From: Diacronema lutheri
Taxonomy: Eukaryota > Haptophyta > Pavlovophyceae > Pavlovales > Pavlovaceae
Assembly: GCA_019448385.1 (NCBI GenBank)
Contig: JAGTXO010000095.1
Location: 1 to 47,443, forward strand
Reading direction: 5' to 3'
DNA: 47,443 nucleotides
How positions within the stretch are numbered: position 1 is the stretch's first letter; every line of letters starts with the position of its first letter. The position numbers were made by a program, and so were the translations under genes. This document shows positions 18,810-28,180 of the stretch, in pieces. The notes beneath the pieces were generated by a model, which saw nothing but the letters and a program-made list of their open reading frames with translations, was not told where the DNA came from and made no database searches.

Positions 18810-19608
18810 ATGCCCGCCAAGAAGCAGAAGGTCGGCTCGGCGGCCGACGCGGTGAACGGGTCGGACGCGCCGACGGACGTCTTCGCGCAGGTCCTCGAGC
18901 TGGCCAATGCGCTGCGCCAGGACATGCGCGGTTACACCGAGGGTCTTACCCAATGCGGTGGCCCGATTGACCGCATCGACCAGCGCCTCCGCCGGATGGA
19001 GCGCGCGATGAATGCCGAGCCGACGGTCGCGTGCGTAACAGGCGGGCTCGTTGGTGGCTCGACCGACGCCGCCCACTCAGCCGTCGGCACAGCAGCCGTG
19101 TGGCGCATTCGCTTCGTACCCGACCGCGAGCGGCTGCTGCACGACGTTGAGGCGAGCGCCCAGCCGCTGCCACGCGCGCGCCCGGTGCCGCGCGCAATTG
19201 TGTGCGCGTTCGTGCCCGAGGCATCAGCTCGCGCCGCGCGCCGCGTACCCGCGCGCGCGCCATGTCCCGCGCACCTGACCTCCGCGCCGCTCTCGCGCGC
19301 GCACGCACGCCCGGCGCGCTCACGGGCGCGCACAGGCCCAGCTGCTCGCTCACGTGATCGCTGCGCTGCCGACCGAGCGCGACGAGAACGCCGCCGCGCG
19401 CTGCTGCCGTCGGCTGCGCGCCGCCGTCTCGCACAAGCGCGACGTCCTGGCCAAGACGAGCGCGGCCGGCGCGGCCGGTGCGGCGGCGCCGCCACCGGGC
19501 GCGGCCGCGGCGAGCGGCGGCGGGGGCAAGGGTGCGGCGAAATGTGGGGAAGGGCAGAAGCACGCGCACGGCAAGCGGCCTGCGGCAAAGCAGCGGCTCA
19601 AGCGATGA
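18810..19608 (+). CDS. Small hypothetical protein, probably two exons
   Basis: Starts MPAKKQKVGSAADAVNG, a Lys-rich start suggestive of nuclear entry, then FAQVLELANALRQDMRGYTE and RIDQRLRRMERAMNAEP, likely helical. After about 130 residues (to VWRIRFVPDRERLLHDVEA) the frame turns into Arg-rich low complexity, so an intron probably begins between about 19,150 and 19,200. A cag acceptor at 19,333-19,335 opens another frame (AQLLAHVIAALPTERDENAA, then RRLRAAVSHKRDVLAK) that ends KRPAAKQRLKR at the TGA at 19,606-19,608. No domain recognised. The exact intron donor is uncertain. Confidence 0.5.
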
Positions 19609-19778
19609 AATCTGGCGGCACAGACAGGCTGACAGACTCGAGGGGCAATTGTCTGTGGCTTCTTGACTGCCGCGTCTTCGCTCCGCAACATTGCACAACT
19701 CACCCGCCGGACCCTCCTCCGTCCCAATTTTCCAAAGACCCCAACACCGCCCAACACCCCCCCCGCCCCAAACCCCCC

Positions 19779-21152
19779 CTACAGCACGACCCAATCGTCG
19801 GCTGGCTCCTCCGCACGCTGCGCGGCCTCCGCCTGCTCGGCCGCCGCCGCCGTCGCCGCCGCCGCCGCCGCCACCGCTGCGGCCGCCGTCGCGTCGCGCG
19901 CCGCGCGCTGCGCGTTGGCGAGTTCTGCCGCCGCCATCGCCGCCGACGCCTCGGCGGCGGCGCTCGCGGCGCGCGCGGCGGCGAGCGCGGCCTGCGCGGC
20001 GGCGTCCGCTGCGGCCGCCGCGCGCACCGGCTCGTCCAGCGGCTCGGCGGCGTGCGGCGCGCGCCGCGCGTTGGCATCGCCGAGCGCCCCGCCGTCGGCT
20101 CGCGTCGCGTCGCCGGTCGGTGGCTCGTCGCGCGGCTGCGGGCGCGGCTCGGTCTGCGCGAGCTGCTCGAGCGCGTGCGCTGTCGCGAGCGCCGCGCTCA
20201 GCTGGCGCGCGTGGAAGCCCGGCGTGACGGGCGTAGAGGGCGGCGCGGCGGCCGACTGAGGCGGCGGCGGCGGCGCGGCGGCCGTCTTGGTGGCCGCCGG
20301 CGCGGCGGAGCGCGCGGCGGTCGCGGCGTCGAGCGGCGTGGGCAGCGCCTTGCCTACGTTCTGCTCGCCGTGCTCGCCCGTGTAGTGCTCCGCCGCAACG
20401 TCCATCCAAGTGCGTGCGTGCGAGAGGAGCGCAGCAGCGACCGGGGGCAGCTCGCCCGCCGCGCCGGCCATGCCGGCGCCGCGCGCGGTCGGCAGCGCGC
20501 GCGACGGATCGACGGGCGCGCTCAAGCCGAGGGCGCGCGGCGCGGACCCTGCTTTTGCGCCCGCGCTCGCGCCCGCGCCCGCGCACGTGCCGAGCGCGCG
20601 CGGGTGGCCGAGCGCGGGCGATGGCGCGGCGCGCAGCTGCAGCGATGCGAGCGCCTCCACGGCGGCGGCGCGCTCGCGCTCGGCGCGGCGGTGCGCGGCG
20701 GCGTCGGACGCGTCGCGTGCGAGGCGTGCGCTCTGCGCCTCGGCGCGCATCGCGTCCACCTCCGCGGCTGTGCGCCGGTTGATGAGCTCGACGACGAGCG
20801 CCGATGTTGCGCGGACCGCGCCCGGCGGAGGCCTGGCCGCGACGGAGCCGTCGTCGGCGCGGTGGCGCTGCGTCGGCACGTCGATGGCGTCGGCGGCGGA
20901 GATGGCCATCGCAATGTCCAGCTCCTCCGCCTCGCGCGCCGTGCGCTGCTCGCTCATCGACTCGACGAGCGCGAGGGCGAGCTGCTCGTCCTCGGAGAGC
21001 CGCCACGGGCTCGGCGAGCTCGCGGGCGGCGCAGTGCGAATGGCGGCGGCGGCGGCGGCAGAGGAGGAGGAGGAGGACGACGAGGCGGCGAAGCAATCGG
21101 CCGTTAGCAGCGGGCCCTTCTTGCCCGCGCACGACGTCATCCTCGGCGCCAT
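19779..21152 (-). CDS. Protein with two UIM motifs and C-terminal LIR/AIM-like motif
   Basis: A 457-residue frame from the first Met (MAPRMTSCAGKKGPLL). Residues about 53-68 (SEDEQLALALVESMSE) and about 74-88 (EAEELDIAMAISAAD) fit the ubiquitin-interacting motif, an acidic patch followed by L-x-x-A-x-x-x-S. The middle is Ala-rich with a possible coiled-coil (INRRTAAEVDAMRAEAQSAR). The last residues, EEPADDWVVL, form a textbook acidic W-x-x-L motif of the type that binds ATG8/LC3. Together these suggest a ubiquitin-binding autophagy adaptor or trafficking protein. That function is inference; both motifs are short. The C-terminal 90 residues are poly-Ala-like helix. It is convergent with the small gene to its left. 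Confidence 0.65.
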   Translation of the reverse strand: MAPRMTSCAGKKGPLLTADCFAASSSSSSSSAAAAAAIRTAPPASSPSPWRLSEDEQLALALVESMSEQRTAREAEELDIAMAISAADAIDVPTQRHRADDGSVAARPPPGAVRATSALVVELINRRTAAEVDAMRAEAQSARLARDASDAAAHRRAERERAAAVEALASLQLRAAPSPALGHPRALGTCAGAGASAGAKAGSAPRALGLSAPVDPSRALPTARGAGMAGAAGELPPVAAALLSHARTWMDVAAEHYTGEHGEQNVGKALPTPLDAATAARSAAPAATKTAAAPPPPPQSAAAPPSTPVTPGFHARQLSAALATAHALEQLAQTEPRPQPRDEPPTGDATRADGGALGDANARRAPHAAEPLDEPVRAAAAADAAAQAALAAARAASAAAEASAAMAAAELANAQRAARDATAAAAVAAAAAATAAAAEQAEAAQRAEEPADDWVVL

Positions 21153-21598
21153 CCCTGTGCCCGTTCGCCCCTGTGGCTTGGACGGGTCGCGTCCTGGCCA
21201 ACGTTGGGTGATTGTGCGAAAAAAAAACTTAAAACACGGTGCTCAGTCAACACGTTCGTAGCTGTTGTGGTAGACAGTCGAAGGCTCGGAGCGCTCGCGG
21301 GTCCGAGCGCTTCGACGAGCGGGCGGCTGCGGGTGGCGTGAAGATGCGCGCCGCACGTCACTCTCGCACGCGCCACCACGTCCTCCATCGGGCGGGCGAC
21401 GGGGGCGGCGAGCTGGGTAGGCATGCCGGTCGGACCACGAGAGCACGACGCGCATCTGCCCGTGCCGCACCGGTGCGGCGATACGGTGGCGGCCCACGCG
21501 CGCGGCGCGCCCGGCCACGCGCCGCCAGGGCCCGCGCTCGCACAGCTCGCGCGTGCGGCTCGCGTGCGCGGCCGCCGCGTCTTCGCGCGTCGTGCGGC
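21153..21598. other. Intergenic region between two minus-strand genes
   Basis: 446 bp between the UIM protein start and the lipoyl protein stop. It has an A-rich patch with AAAAAAAAACTTAAAAC (about 21,219-21,236), close enough upstream of the UIM gene to be promoter sequence, then ordinary GC-rich sequence. No gene or further exon was recognised. Confidence 0.4.
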
Positions 21599-21919
21599 TC
21601 AAGGGCCATCGACCTCCATGACGGGCTTCCGCTCCTGAATCTCATCGCCCACGTTCACCAGGATGCGCACCACCTTGCCCGCCGCCGGCGAGCGCACCTC
21701 GAGCGCCGCCTTGTGCGTGTCGACGACCGCGACGACGGTGCCCTCCTTAACCAGGTCGCCGGGCGCGACGCGCAGCTCCTCGATCACACCGAGGACGCCG
21801 TCCGCGAGCGGCACCGATTCGGAGATGTACGGCGTGTCGACCGTGAAGCTCGCGAAGGCGCGCGCAGCGTGCCCGGGCCTCGAGGGGCCGAGCCAGCGCC
21901 GGGCGAGCACGCGGCGCAT
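21599..21919 (-). CDS. Single lipoyl-domain protein with mitochondrial-type leader
   Basis: 106 residues. The first about 25 (MRRVLARRWLGPSRPGHAAR) are Arg-rich with no acidic residue, typical of a mitochondrial presequence. The rest is one biotinyl/lipoyl domain of the 2-oxo-acid dehydrogenase E2 type: GVLGVIEELRVAPGDLVKEG, VAVVDTHKAALEVRSPAAGK, VNVGDEIQERKPVMEVD. The Lys in DTHKA sits at the hairpin turn where lipoate is attached. There is no E3-binding or acyltransferase domain before the stop, so it is either a free-standing carrier or the first exon of a longer E2. No continuation was seen in the next 350 bp. It shares a 30-bp divergent promoter with the FAD oxidoreductase. Confidence 0.8.
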   Translation of the reverse strand: MRRVLARRWLGPSRPGHAARAFASFTVDTPYISESVPLADGVLGVIEELRVAPGDLVKEGTVVAVVDTHKAALEVRSPAAGKVVRILVNVGDEIQERKPVMEVDGP

Positions 21920-21949
21920 GCCCGGGGCCGGCGGACTTTTGTGCGAACG
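21920..21949. promoter_or_regulatory. 30-bp gap between divergent starts
   Basis: Only 30 bp separate the start codons of the lipoyl protein (-) and the FAD oxidoreductase (+), so both must share promoter elements that overlap the 5' ends of one or both genes. No core motif was recognised. Confidence 0.45.
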
Positions 21950-24591
21950 ATGCTGCTCTGCACGATGGCCGCCGCGCACGCGCCGTCCGCGACGACTCCG
22001 CAACCGCGCGTGGTCATCGCGGGCGCGGGGCTGCAGGGTGCGGCGCTCGCCTACTACTTGACGCAGCGCGGCGTGCGGCCGCTCATCGTTGAGGCCGACC
22101 GCGTCGCCGGTGCCGCGTCCGGCAAGGGCGGCGGCTTTCTCGCGCGCGATTGGGTGCGCGTGGCGTGCGCGCGCGCCCTCGCGCGCCCTCGCGCGCCCTT
22201 CGCGCGCCGCCGACGCCGCCACGCGCCCTCCGTGCCTGCCTCTTTCAGGGCTCGGGCCCGACCGTGCAGCTGCACAAGCTTGGCTTCCGGTTGCATGCCG
22301 AGCTGGCCGAGTCGCTTGGCATCGCGTCGTACCGGCGGCTGCCCGTCCTGCGCGTCACGCCCGGGCCGCGCACGGCGCGCACGGTCGACATCTGCCCGTG
22401 GCTGGACGGTGAGTACGTGAGCAACTCAGACTTCATGGACAAGCTCGGCGGCGCGCAGGTGCGTCGCGCCGCGTCGTGCGCGCGCCGGGCGCCGGGCGCG
22501 CGTTGGCCTCGCGTGTGCGCCGCGCGCGCGCGCTCTGCGCACCCGCGCGCGGCACGGCAGGAGCGGCGCCATCGATTCGTCTGCGCACCCGCGCGCGGCA
22601 CGGCAGGAGCGGCGCCATCGTTTCGTCTGCGCACCCGCGCGCGGCACGGCAGGAGCGGCGCCATCGTTTCGTCCGCGCACCGCGCGCGGCACGGCAGGAG
22701 CGGCGCCATCGTTTCGTCCGCGCACCCGCGCGCGGCACGGCAGGAGCGGCGCCATCGTTTCGTCCGCGCACCCGCGCGCGGCACGGCAGGAGCGGCGCCA
22801 TCGTTTCGTCCGCGCACCCGCGCGCGGCACGGCAGGAGCGGCGCCATCGTTTCGTCCGCGCACCCGCGCGCGGCACGGCAGGAGCGGCGCCATCGTTTCG
22901 TCCGCGGACCGACCCCGTCGCCTCGGTCGCTGACCCGACCCGCCGCGCAGGTCTCGCCGCGCGAGCTGTGCGAGGCGCTTGTCGACAGGGCCGTCAGTGC
23001 GGGCGCCATCCTGCGCAGGGGCTCAGTCACGGGCATCGTCACAGACAAGGCCGCGTTTGCCGCTGCCCCAGGCGCTGCTGACGGCGTGGCGCGCGCCGAC
23101 GCCCGTCATGGCGACGGCGGCGAGGCCGGAGCGCGCGCGCGTGTAACGGCGGTGCTCGTCGACGGCGAGGCGGTGCCATGCTCGCACTTCGCAGTGTGCA
23201 TGGGCCCGTGGGCAGCGTGTGCCGCCGAGTGGTTTGGGTGCGCTGCCCGTGTCTCGCCAATTGATGTCCCCCGTTCCCCTCCCCTCTCCTTCTTCTTGCT
23301 GCCCCGCCCCCTGCCGTGCCGCCTCCTCTCCCTGCCCCCTCAGTCACACAGCCCCCCCCCCCCCCCTCCCCCTCCCCCTCCTTGCGCCATCCGCCACCTT
23401 GTCCCCGCCCCCTGCCGCGCCCCCCTTCCCTCCCTGTGCAACAGCTGCCCCCTGCCGATGACCGGAATCAAATCTACGTCCGTCATCTTCCACCCGGACC
23501 CACACCACCTCCCACGCCCGGACCCGCCCGGCGCAGCCGGCGCCAGCGTCCAAGCCGCCGCCGCCACCGCCGCCTCCGCCGCCGCCGCCGATGCCGGCGC
23601 GACCGCTGGCGAGCCGCGCGTCGTGCAGCCGTTCGCTCTCTTCTGCGGCGAGGACGAGAGGCACGGCACGCACCTCGAGGTCTACCCGCGCGCAAACGGT
23701 GCGTGGCGCCGAGCGCGCGCACGGCCGCCGTTTTTGAAAGGCGGCGCGCAGCCATGCGCCGCCTCGGGGTCGGCACACGCAGCCGCAGGGCACTTGGTTG
23801 AGGGCAGGGGGAAGAAAGGGAGGGGGGAAGGGGAGGGAAGGGGGGAACGCTACGCCACAGCCCCTATACCGCTGCACCGTTGGCGGCTCAGCGCGGCGGC
23901 TCGCCACCCAGCACGCCCCATCCATCCGCCCGACCCGCCCGCCATGCCCCGCCAGGCGACGTGTACGTGTGCGGTATCGGCGGCTCGGAGTACGTGCAGG
24001 GCGACGAGCTGGTCGCAGGCCGATATCCGCCAGGGCAGGTGCGGCGCGCGCGGCGCGGCGCGTAGCACCGCGGCTAGCCCGGGCAACGCGCTGGCCCCGC
24101 CCCCTTGCCGCCTTCACGTGCTCCCTACGCGCGACGCGCGCCGCACGCCCCGCACGCGCACCGGACGCGCCTCCGCGCCGGACTCGCCTCCCCTTGCCCC
24201 CCCTTTTTTTAAAAAACGGGAAAACCCGAAATCACGCGCAGGTGGAGGCCGACCCGTCGCGCGTCGACGCTGCCGTTCTCGCCCTCTCGTCGCTCTCTCG
24301 CACCATCGCGCAGAAGCCGCCGATCGCGTCTCAGGCGTGCATGCGCCCGTGCCCTCCCGACGCGTTGCCGCTGATGGGACGGGTGCCCACCGTCGATGGC
24401 GCCTTCGTTTCCGCTGGGCACAATTGTGCGCAGCGCAGCGCAGCGCCACGCGCGCTCGCTCGCTGCACGCGCCTCCGCAGCTCGCGCGTCGCGCCGTGCA
24501 CGCCGCCAGTCCTTCCCTCGCAGTCGCTCGGAGGGCGTAACGGACGTCGTACTCGCTCGCCCGCGCCTCGCCGTGCGCCCCGCCCCCCCCG

Positions 24592-24630
<39 letters not shown>

Positions 24631-24856
24631 TTGCCCCTCCCGTTCGGACGGGCGCCTTGCCGCAGGCTGGGGCATCCTGTGGGCACCTGCGAGCGGCCTC
24701 GCCATGTCCGAGCTCATCATCGATGGCGAGGCGTCCTCGCTCGACCTGCGGCCCTTCGACCCCGCGCGCTTTGCGCCAGCGCGCACGGCCAATGCTGGAC
24801 GAGCGGCCAAGCGCGGGCGCAAGCAGGGGCAGGCCGCGGTTGGCGAGCAGTGGTAG
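21950..24856 (+). CDS. TDA3-like FAD-dependent oxidoreductase (DAO family), seven exons
   Basis: D-amino-acid-oxidase-superfamily flavoprotein closest in motif content to the yeast TDA3 family. Exons by phase: 21,950-22,153; 22,249-22,458; 22,951 to about 23,270; about 23,445-23,698; 23,956-24,038; 24,242-24,425; 24,666-24,856. The N-terminus has the dinucleotide-binding motif VVIAGAGLQGAALAYYLTQR. Later come CPWLDGEYVSNSDFMDKLGG, MTGIKSTSVIF and DVYVCGIGGSEYVQGDELV. The spliced C-terminus, RPCPPDALPLMGRVP then GHNCWGILWAPASGLAMSEL, is the FAD-contacting end of the family; the T of AATT joins GC across an intron to make the Cys of GHNC. The substrate is unknown. An alternative start at 21,965 is possible. 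The donor of exon 3 is the only unresolved splice site. Confidence 0.85.
22537..22905. repeat. 46-bp minisatellite in an intron (8 copies)
   Basis: Eight tandem 46-bp units (core GGCACGGCAGGAGCGGCGCC followed by ATCGTTTCGTC) in the 492-bp intron 22,459-22,950 of the oxidoreductase gene. Units are contiguous with no unique spacers, so it is not a CRISPR-like array. Confidence 0.9.
24592..24630 (+). other. 39-nt poly-C tract before last exon
   Basis: Uninterrupted C run 35 nt upstream of the cag acceptor (24,663-24,665) of the oxidoreductase's last exon. Same placement as the tracts in the GPCR-PIPK gene. Confidence 0.7.
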
Positions 24857-24885
24857 CACGCGCTGTGTGAATTGGAAAGAATATG

Positions 24886-25003
24886 TCGTTTCAGGAGACT
24901 TGTCACTCTCTGACTAGGCCTTAGAGGAAGCTCAGCTCAACTCTGCTCGTTTCAGGAGACTTGTCACTCTCTGACTAGGCCTTAGAGGAAGCTCAGCTCA
25001 ACT
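24886..25003. repeat. 61-bp direct repeat of low GC at the edge of the Fanzor region
   Basis: Two copies at offset 61 (24,886-24,942 and 24,947-25,003), matching exactly over 57 bp: TCGTTTCAGGAGACTTGTCA, then CTCTCTGACTAGGCCTTAGA, then GGAAGCTCAGCTCAACT. The unit contains the palindromic core CTAGGCCTTAG. GC is far below the surroundings. It sits between the end of the oxidoreductase gene and the end of the Fanzor gene, where an element's right terminus or guide-RNA region would be expected. Confidence 0.8.
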
Positions 25004-25441
25004 TAACTCTCAAAAACGACATTGCCAAGTATCAAGGTATAGATGGTCAAGCCAAATCCGATCAGGGGCACGATCGCGCCCCGAGTGCAGCGCGGGCCGT
25101 TCGGAAGGACGTCCTTGTGAGGGAGCTCTTCGCGTTTGGCGAGCGGGGGAGCACGACGCGCAGCGTTGCTGCGGCGGCGTGCGGGCGGCGAGCAGCGGTC
25201 GGGCTGCTCGCGACGAGGCCGGAGCAGACGGCGCCGTGGCCGCCGGCGCAGGTGACGCGCGCCGACGAGCCGTAGCGAGCGTCCGTGATCCGCACGGCGG
25301 TTGGAGCGGGCCGGCTGGTGCGGCGCGCTCGGCCACGGGTGGCGGCGTGCACGGTCGTGCCGCGCGCGGCACGCGTCGCCAGCCGCGCGCGACCTGGGCA
25401 GAGCCCGCAAAGCGTCGACCGCTGCGCGGCTCGGCCGTGCG
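25004..25441 (-). other. 3' region of the Fanzor gene, possible guide-RNA/right-end region
   Basis: 438 bp downstream of the Fanzor stop. GC declines toward 25,003, and the last 80 bp contain CTCAAAAACGAC, CCAAGTATCA and AAGCCAAATCCGATCAGGG. TnpB and Fanzor guide RNAs are usually encoded at this position, overlapping the 3' end of the gene and the element terminus, so this is where to look for one. No specific RNA structure is claimed. A minus-strand frame here ends GFGLTIYTLILGNVVFES but shows no domain. Confidence 0.35.
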
Positions 25442-28180
25442 TCAACGCCGGCCGCGCTTCGGCCCGCGCGCGCTGCCGCCGCCGGCACTGGCGCTGGCAG
25501 CTCCGCGGGCGGGGGTGCGGGCGCGAGAGCCGCCGCCGCCACCGCCGCCGCGCCCGCCGCCGTCGTCGCCACCGCCGTCGCCGCCGCCGCCTCCCCCGCC
25601 GTCATCGTCGTCGTCGCCGCCGCCGCCTCCGTCGCCGTCGCCGTCGCCGTCGCCCTCGCCGCCGCCGCCGTCGCCGCTGCCATCGTCGTCGTCGTCGTCG
25701 TCGCCCTCGTCGTCGCCCTCGTCGTCGCCGTCGCACTCGTCGTCGCAGTCGTCGCCCTCGCCGTGCACCATGCGCTCCTCACGCTCCCACACCTCGCCGC
25801 GCGCCCACCAGGCGAGCACGAGGGCAAAGCGCTCAGGCGTCGACGTGGTGTCGCGCCCGGCCGCGTGCGCCGCCATGTCGTGCACGTCGTAGAAGATGTT
25901 GCGCGCGGCGTTGTAGTCGCGGTGCACGGGCTTCTTGCCGCCGTTGCACGCCGGGCAGATGACGAGCGCGTGCACCGTGCGCGTGCCGCCCTTTGCCACG
26001 GGCAGGCGCGGGTTCTGCGCGAGCTCCGCGCCGCAGCGCTGCAGCCTGCCGCCCTTGGCGAGCCGCGGCATCGAGCAGTGCATCGACGTGTACGGCTCGG
26101 GCACGAAGACGGCCGCGACGCCGCGCCGCCGCAGCTCGCGCAGCAGCCCCACCTGGAAGGCGGGCGGCGCGCCCTTGGGCTGCGCGCCCTTGTGGTCGCG
26201 CAGCCACTTGCCCACGCACACGAGCAGCCGGTCGCGCGTCACGCCGTCGACACAGTGCGCCGCGATGAGCGCCTCGGCGACGCGCGCCGCGTTGGACCGC
26301 CCGCCGCTGTCGCGCCGCCAGCGCTCCTTCCGGCGCGCCGGCGCGTCGTACACGTGCTCGGCGGCGCGCTCGCGCACCCGCGCGCTCTCGCGGTGGAAGG
26401 CGTGGAACTCGCCCTCGCCGAGCACCTTGGCGCTGTGCGCCTCGCCAAGCCGCGCCTCGTCCGCCTCCACGCTGAACTCCTCGCCGCGCCCGTCCTTGCG
26501 CACGCGCCGCCGCGCCGCGTTGGTCTTGGCCGTCTCGCGCGCAAAGCCCGCGGCGCGCGCGCGCGCGCGCTGCGTGAACTGCCGCCAGACGGCCGCCCGC
26601 CCGACGTGCGCAGAGTAGGTGGTGATGTTGCCCATGTTCGGGTCGGCCGCGACGACGACCGCCGCCTCGACGTCGATCGCCCGCCGCAGCTCGGAGCCGA
26701 GCGCGACGGCGATGCGCCCGTCCGGCCGGCGCCAGCGGTGCAGGACGCCCGAGCCGCCGGCCGGCGCCTGCGCCTTCGGCACGAGGACGGTCCCGACGGC
26801 GTGCACGGCGACGCCATCTGTCACCACCGACTTGACGGGCTGCCGGCCCGGGAGCGGCACGCGCGGCAGCGGCGCGAGGCCAACCCACGAGCGCCGCGCG
26901 TGCCACGGCAGATCGGCCGGCGGCCGCTCGCGCCCGGCGTAGTCGAAGACGCGGTTGGAGATGTCGAAGCGCGTCGCAAAGACCGCGTACCTGACGCGCA
27001 CGTCCGACATCGGCGGGGTGTTGCCGTTTGTGCCTGTCCACTTGATCGGCTCGCCATCGTGGTCGCGCAGGTCCAGCGCCTTGAGCCGCGCGCGCAGCTC
27101 CTTGCGCTCGTCATCCGAAAGCGTCACCCAGATGGCGCTCGCGGCGAGGCGCACGTTGCGCGGCACCTGCGCGCAGCGCGCGGCGCGCGAGCGCGCGGGC
27201 GCGTGACCAACCTGGCCGCGGGGCGGCGCGCACGGCGGCGGCGCGCGCGCTTGGGCGCTCGGCGGCGGCAGCGGCAGCCACGCCTCGCGCGCACATTGTG
27301 CGTGCGCAGCGGCGCCACATTGTACCGCGGCGGCCGTCCGGTCAGCTGCGTGTGGATGTGCGCGAGCCGGCAGAGCAGCGCCTGCCCCTCGGCCACGTGC
27401 TGCAGGGTGCGGATCTGCACGAGGAAGTAGCGCGTCGTGTGCCGGTCGTAGTTCCACCTTTTCGTGGGCGTGCACTTGTAGTCGATCTTGTGGAGGACCA
27501 TGTCGGGCAGGTGGCGGTCGAGCGCGGCGGGGCAGCCGACGCGCGCGCCCTCCACGTCGCCGCGCAGCAGCCGCTCGCACAGCTCGCGCACGCGCGCGTT
27601 TCGCTGCATCTCGGGCAGCGCGACGAGCGCCTCGTCGCGCTCGACTGCCGCGCGGACGACGTCGCGGAGCAGCCCGTTCACGACGCGCGATGGATGCATC
27701 AGGCACGCGGTGGACACCTGCGTCGCGTCCGCCTCGAGGATCTCCGTGAGGCCCACCGCGCAGACGGGCTGGACGCCCTCGGCCATCTCGCCGACGGCGC
27801 GCGCCGTCGCCGCCTTGGTCTGCGCGGCGGCTTGCTCGGCGGGCTTGCCTCGGGGCGCTGCACCGTACGTGCTCTCGTCCTTGTGCCAGCCGATGGCCGA
27901 GAAGATCGCACGGACGGTTCCCTTGTCCATCGTGGTCGACGTGTGCACGCTGGTCGACGGGCCGCCCGACGCCGCGCCGACGGCCTGCGCGCTCGCCACC
28001 GCAGCCTCGTCGCGCACCACCTTGTTGATGACGCGGTACGCCTGTGTCGTGAGCCTGTGCACGGCCGCCGCGATGCGCCGCAGCTCCTTCCGCGCACCGG
28101 GCTGCGCCGTCACCGCCTGCGGCCCCGCGTTGAGCGTCGAGCGCTTGACCACGAAGCCCGGGAGCACGCTGACGCGCGTG
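25442..28180 (-). other. Fanzor (eukaryotic TnpB-like RNA-guided nuclease) domain
   Basis: About 865 residues after splicing. The N-terminal part (VSVLPGFVVKRSTLN, HRLTTQAYRVINKVV, KRWNYDRHTTRYFLVQI) fits the wedge/REC region of Fanzors. RuvC-I is VVVAADPNMGNITTY (Asp codon 26,642-26,644). The second acidic residue is the Glu of VFVPEPYTSMHC (26,096-26,098), next to the zinc ribbon, the alternative position described for Fanzors. The ribbon keeps RLQRCG and CPAC, but the first CxxC is reduced to one Cys (HCSM). RuvC-III is HRDYNAARNI (Asp codon 25,916-25,918). An Asp/Gly-rich tail of about 80 residues ends GPKRGRR, NLS-like. All three acidic residues are present, so cleavage activity is plausible. 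Family known; target and guide unknown. Confidence 0.85.

Noticed and set aside
19779-20080. Coding region on the plus strand across 19,663-20,259
   Set aside because: Ala/Arg-rich shadow of the UIM gene; the minus strand has the UIM motifs and a sensible C-terminus.
22537-22905. CRISPR-like array
   Set aside because: The 46-bp units are contiguous, with no unique spacers, and lie in a eukaryotic intron.
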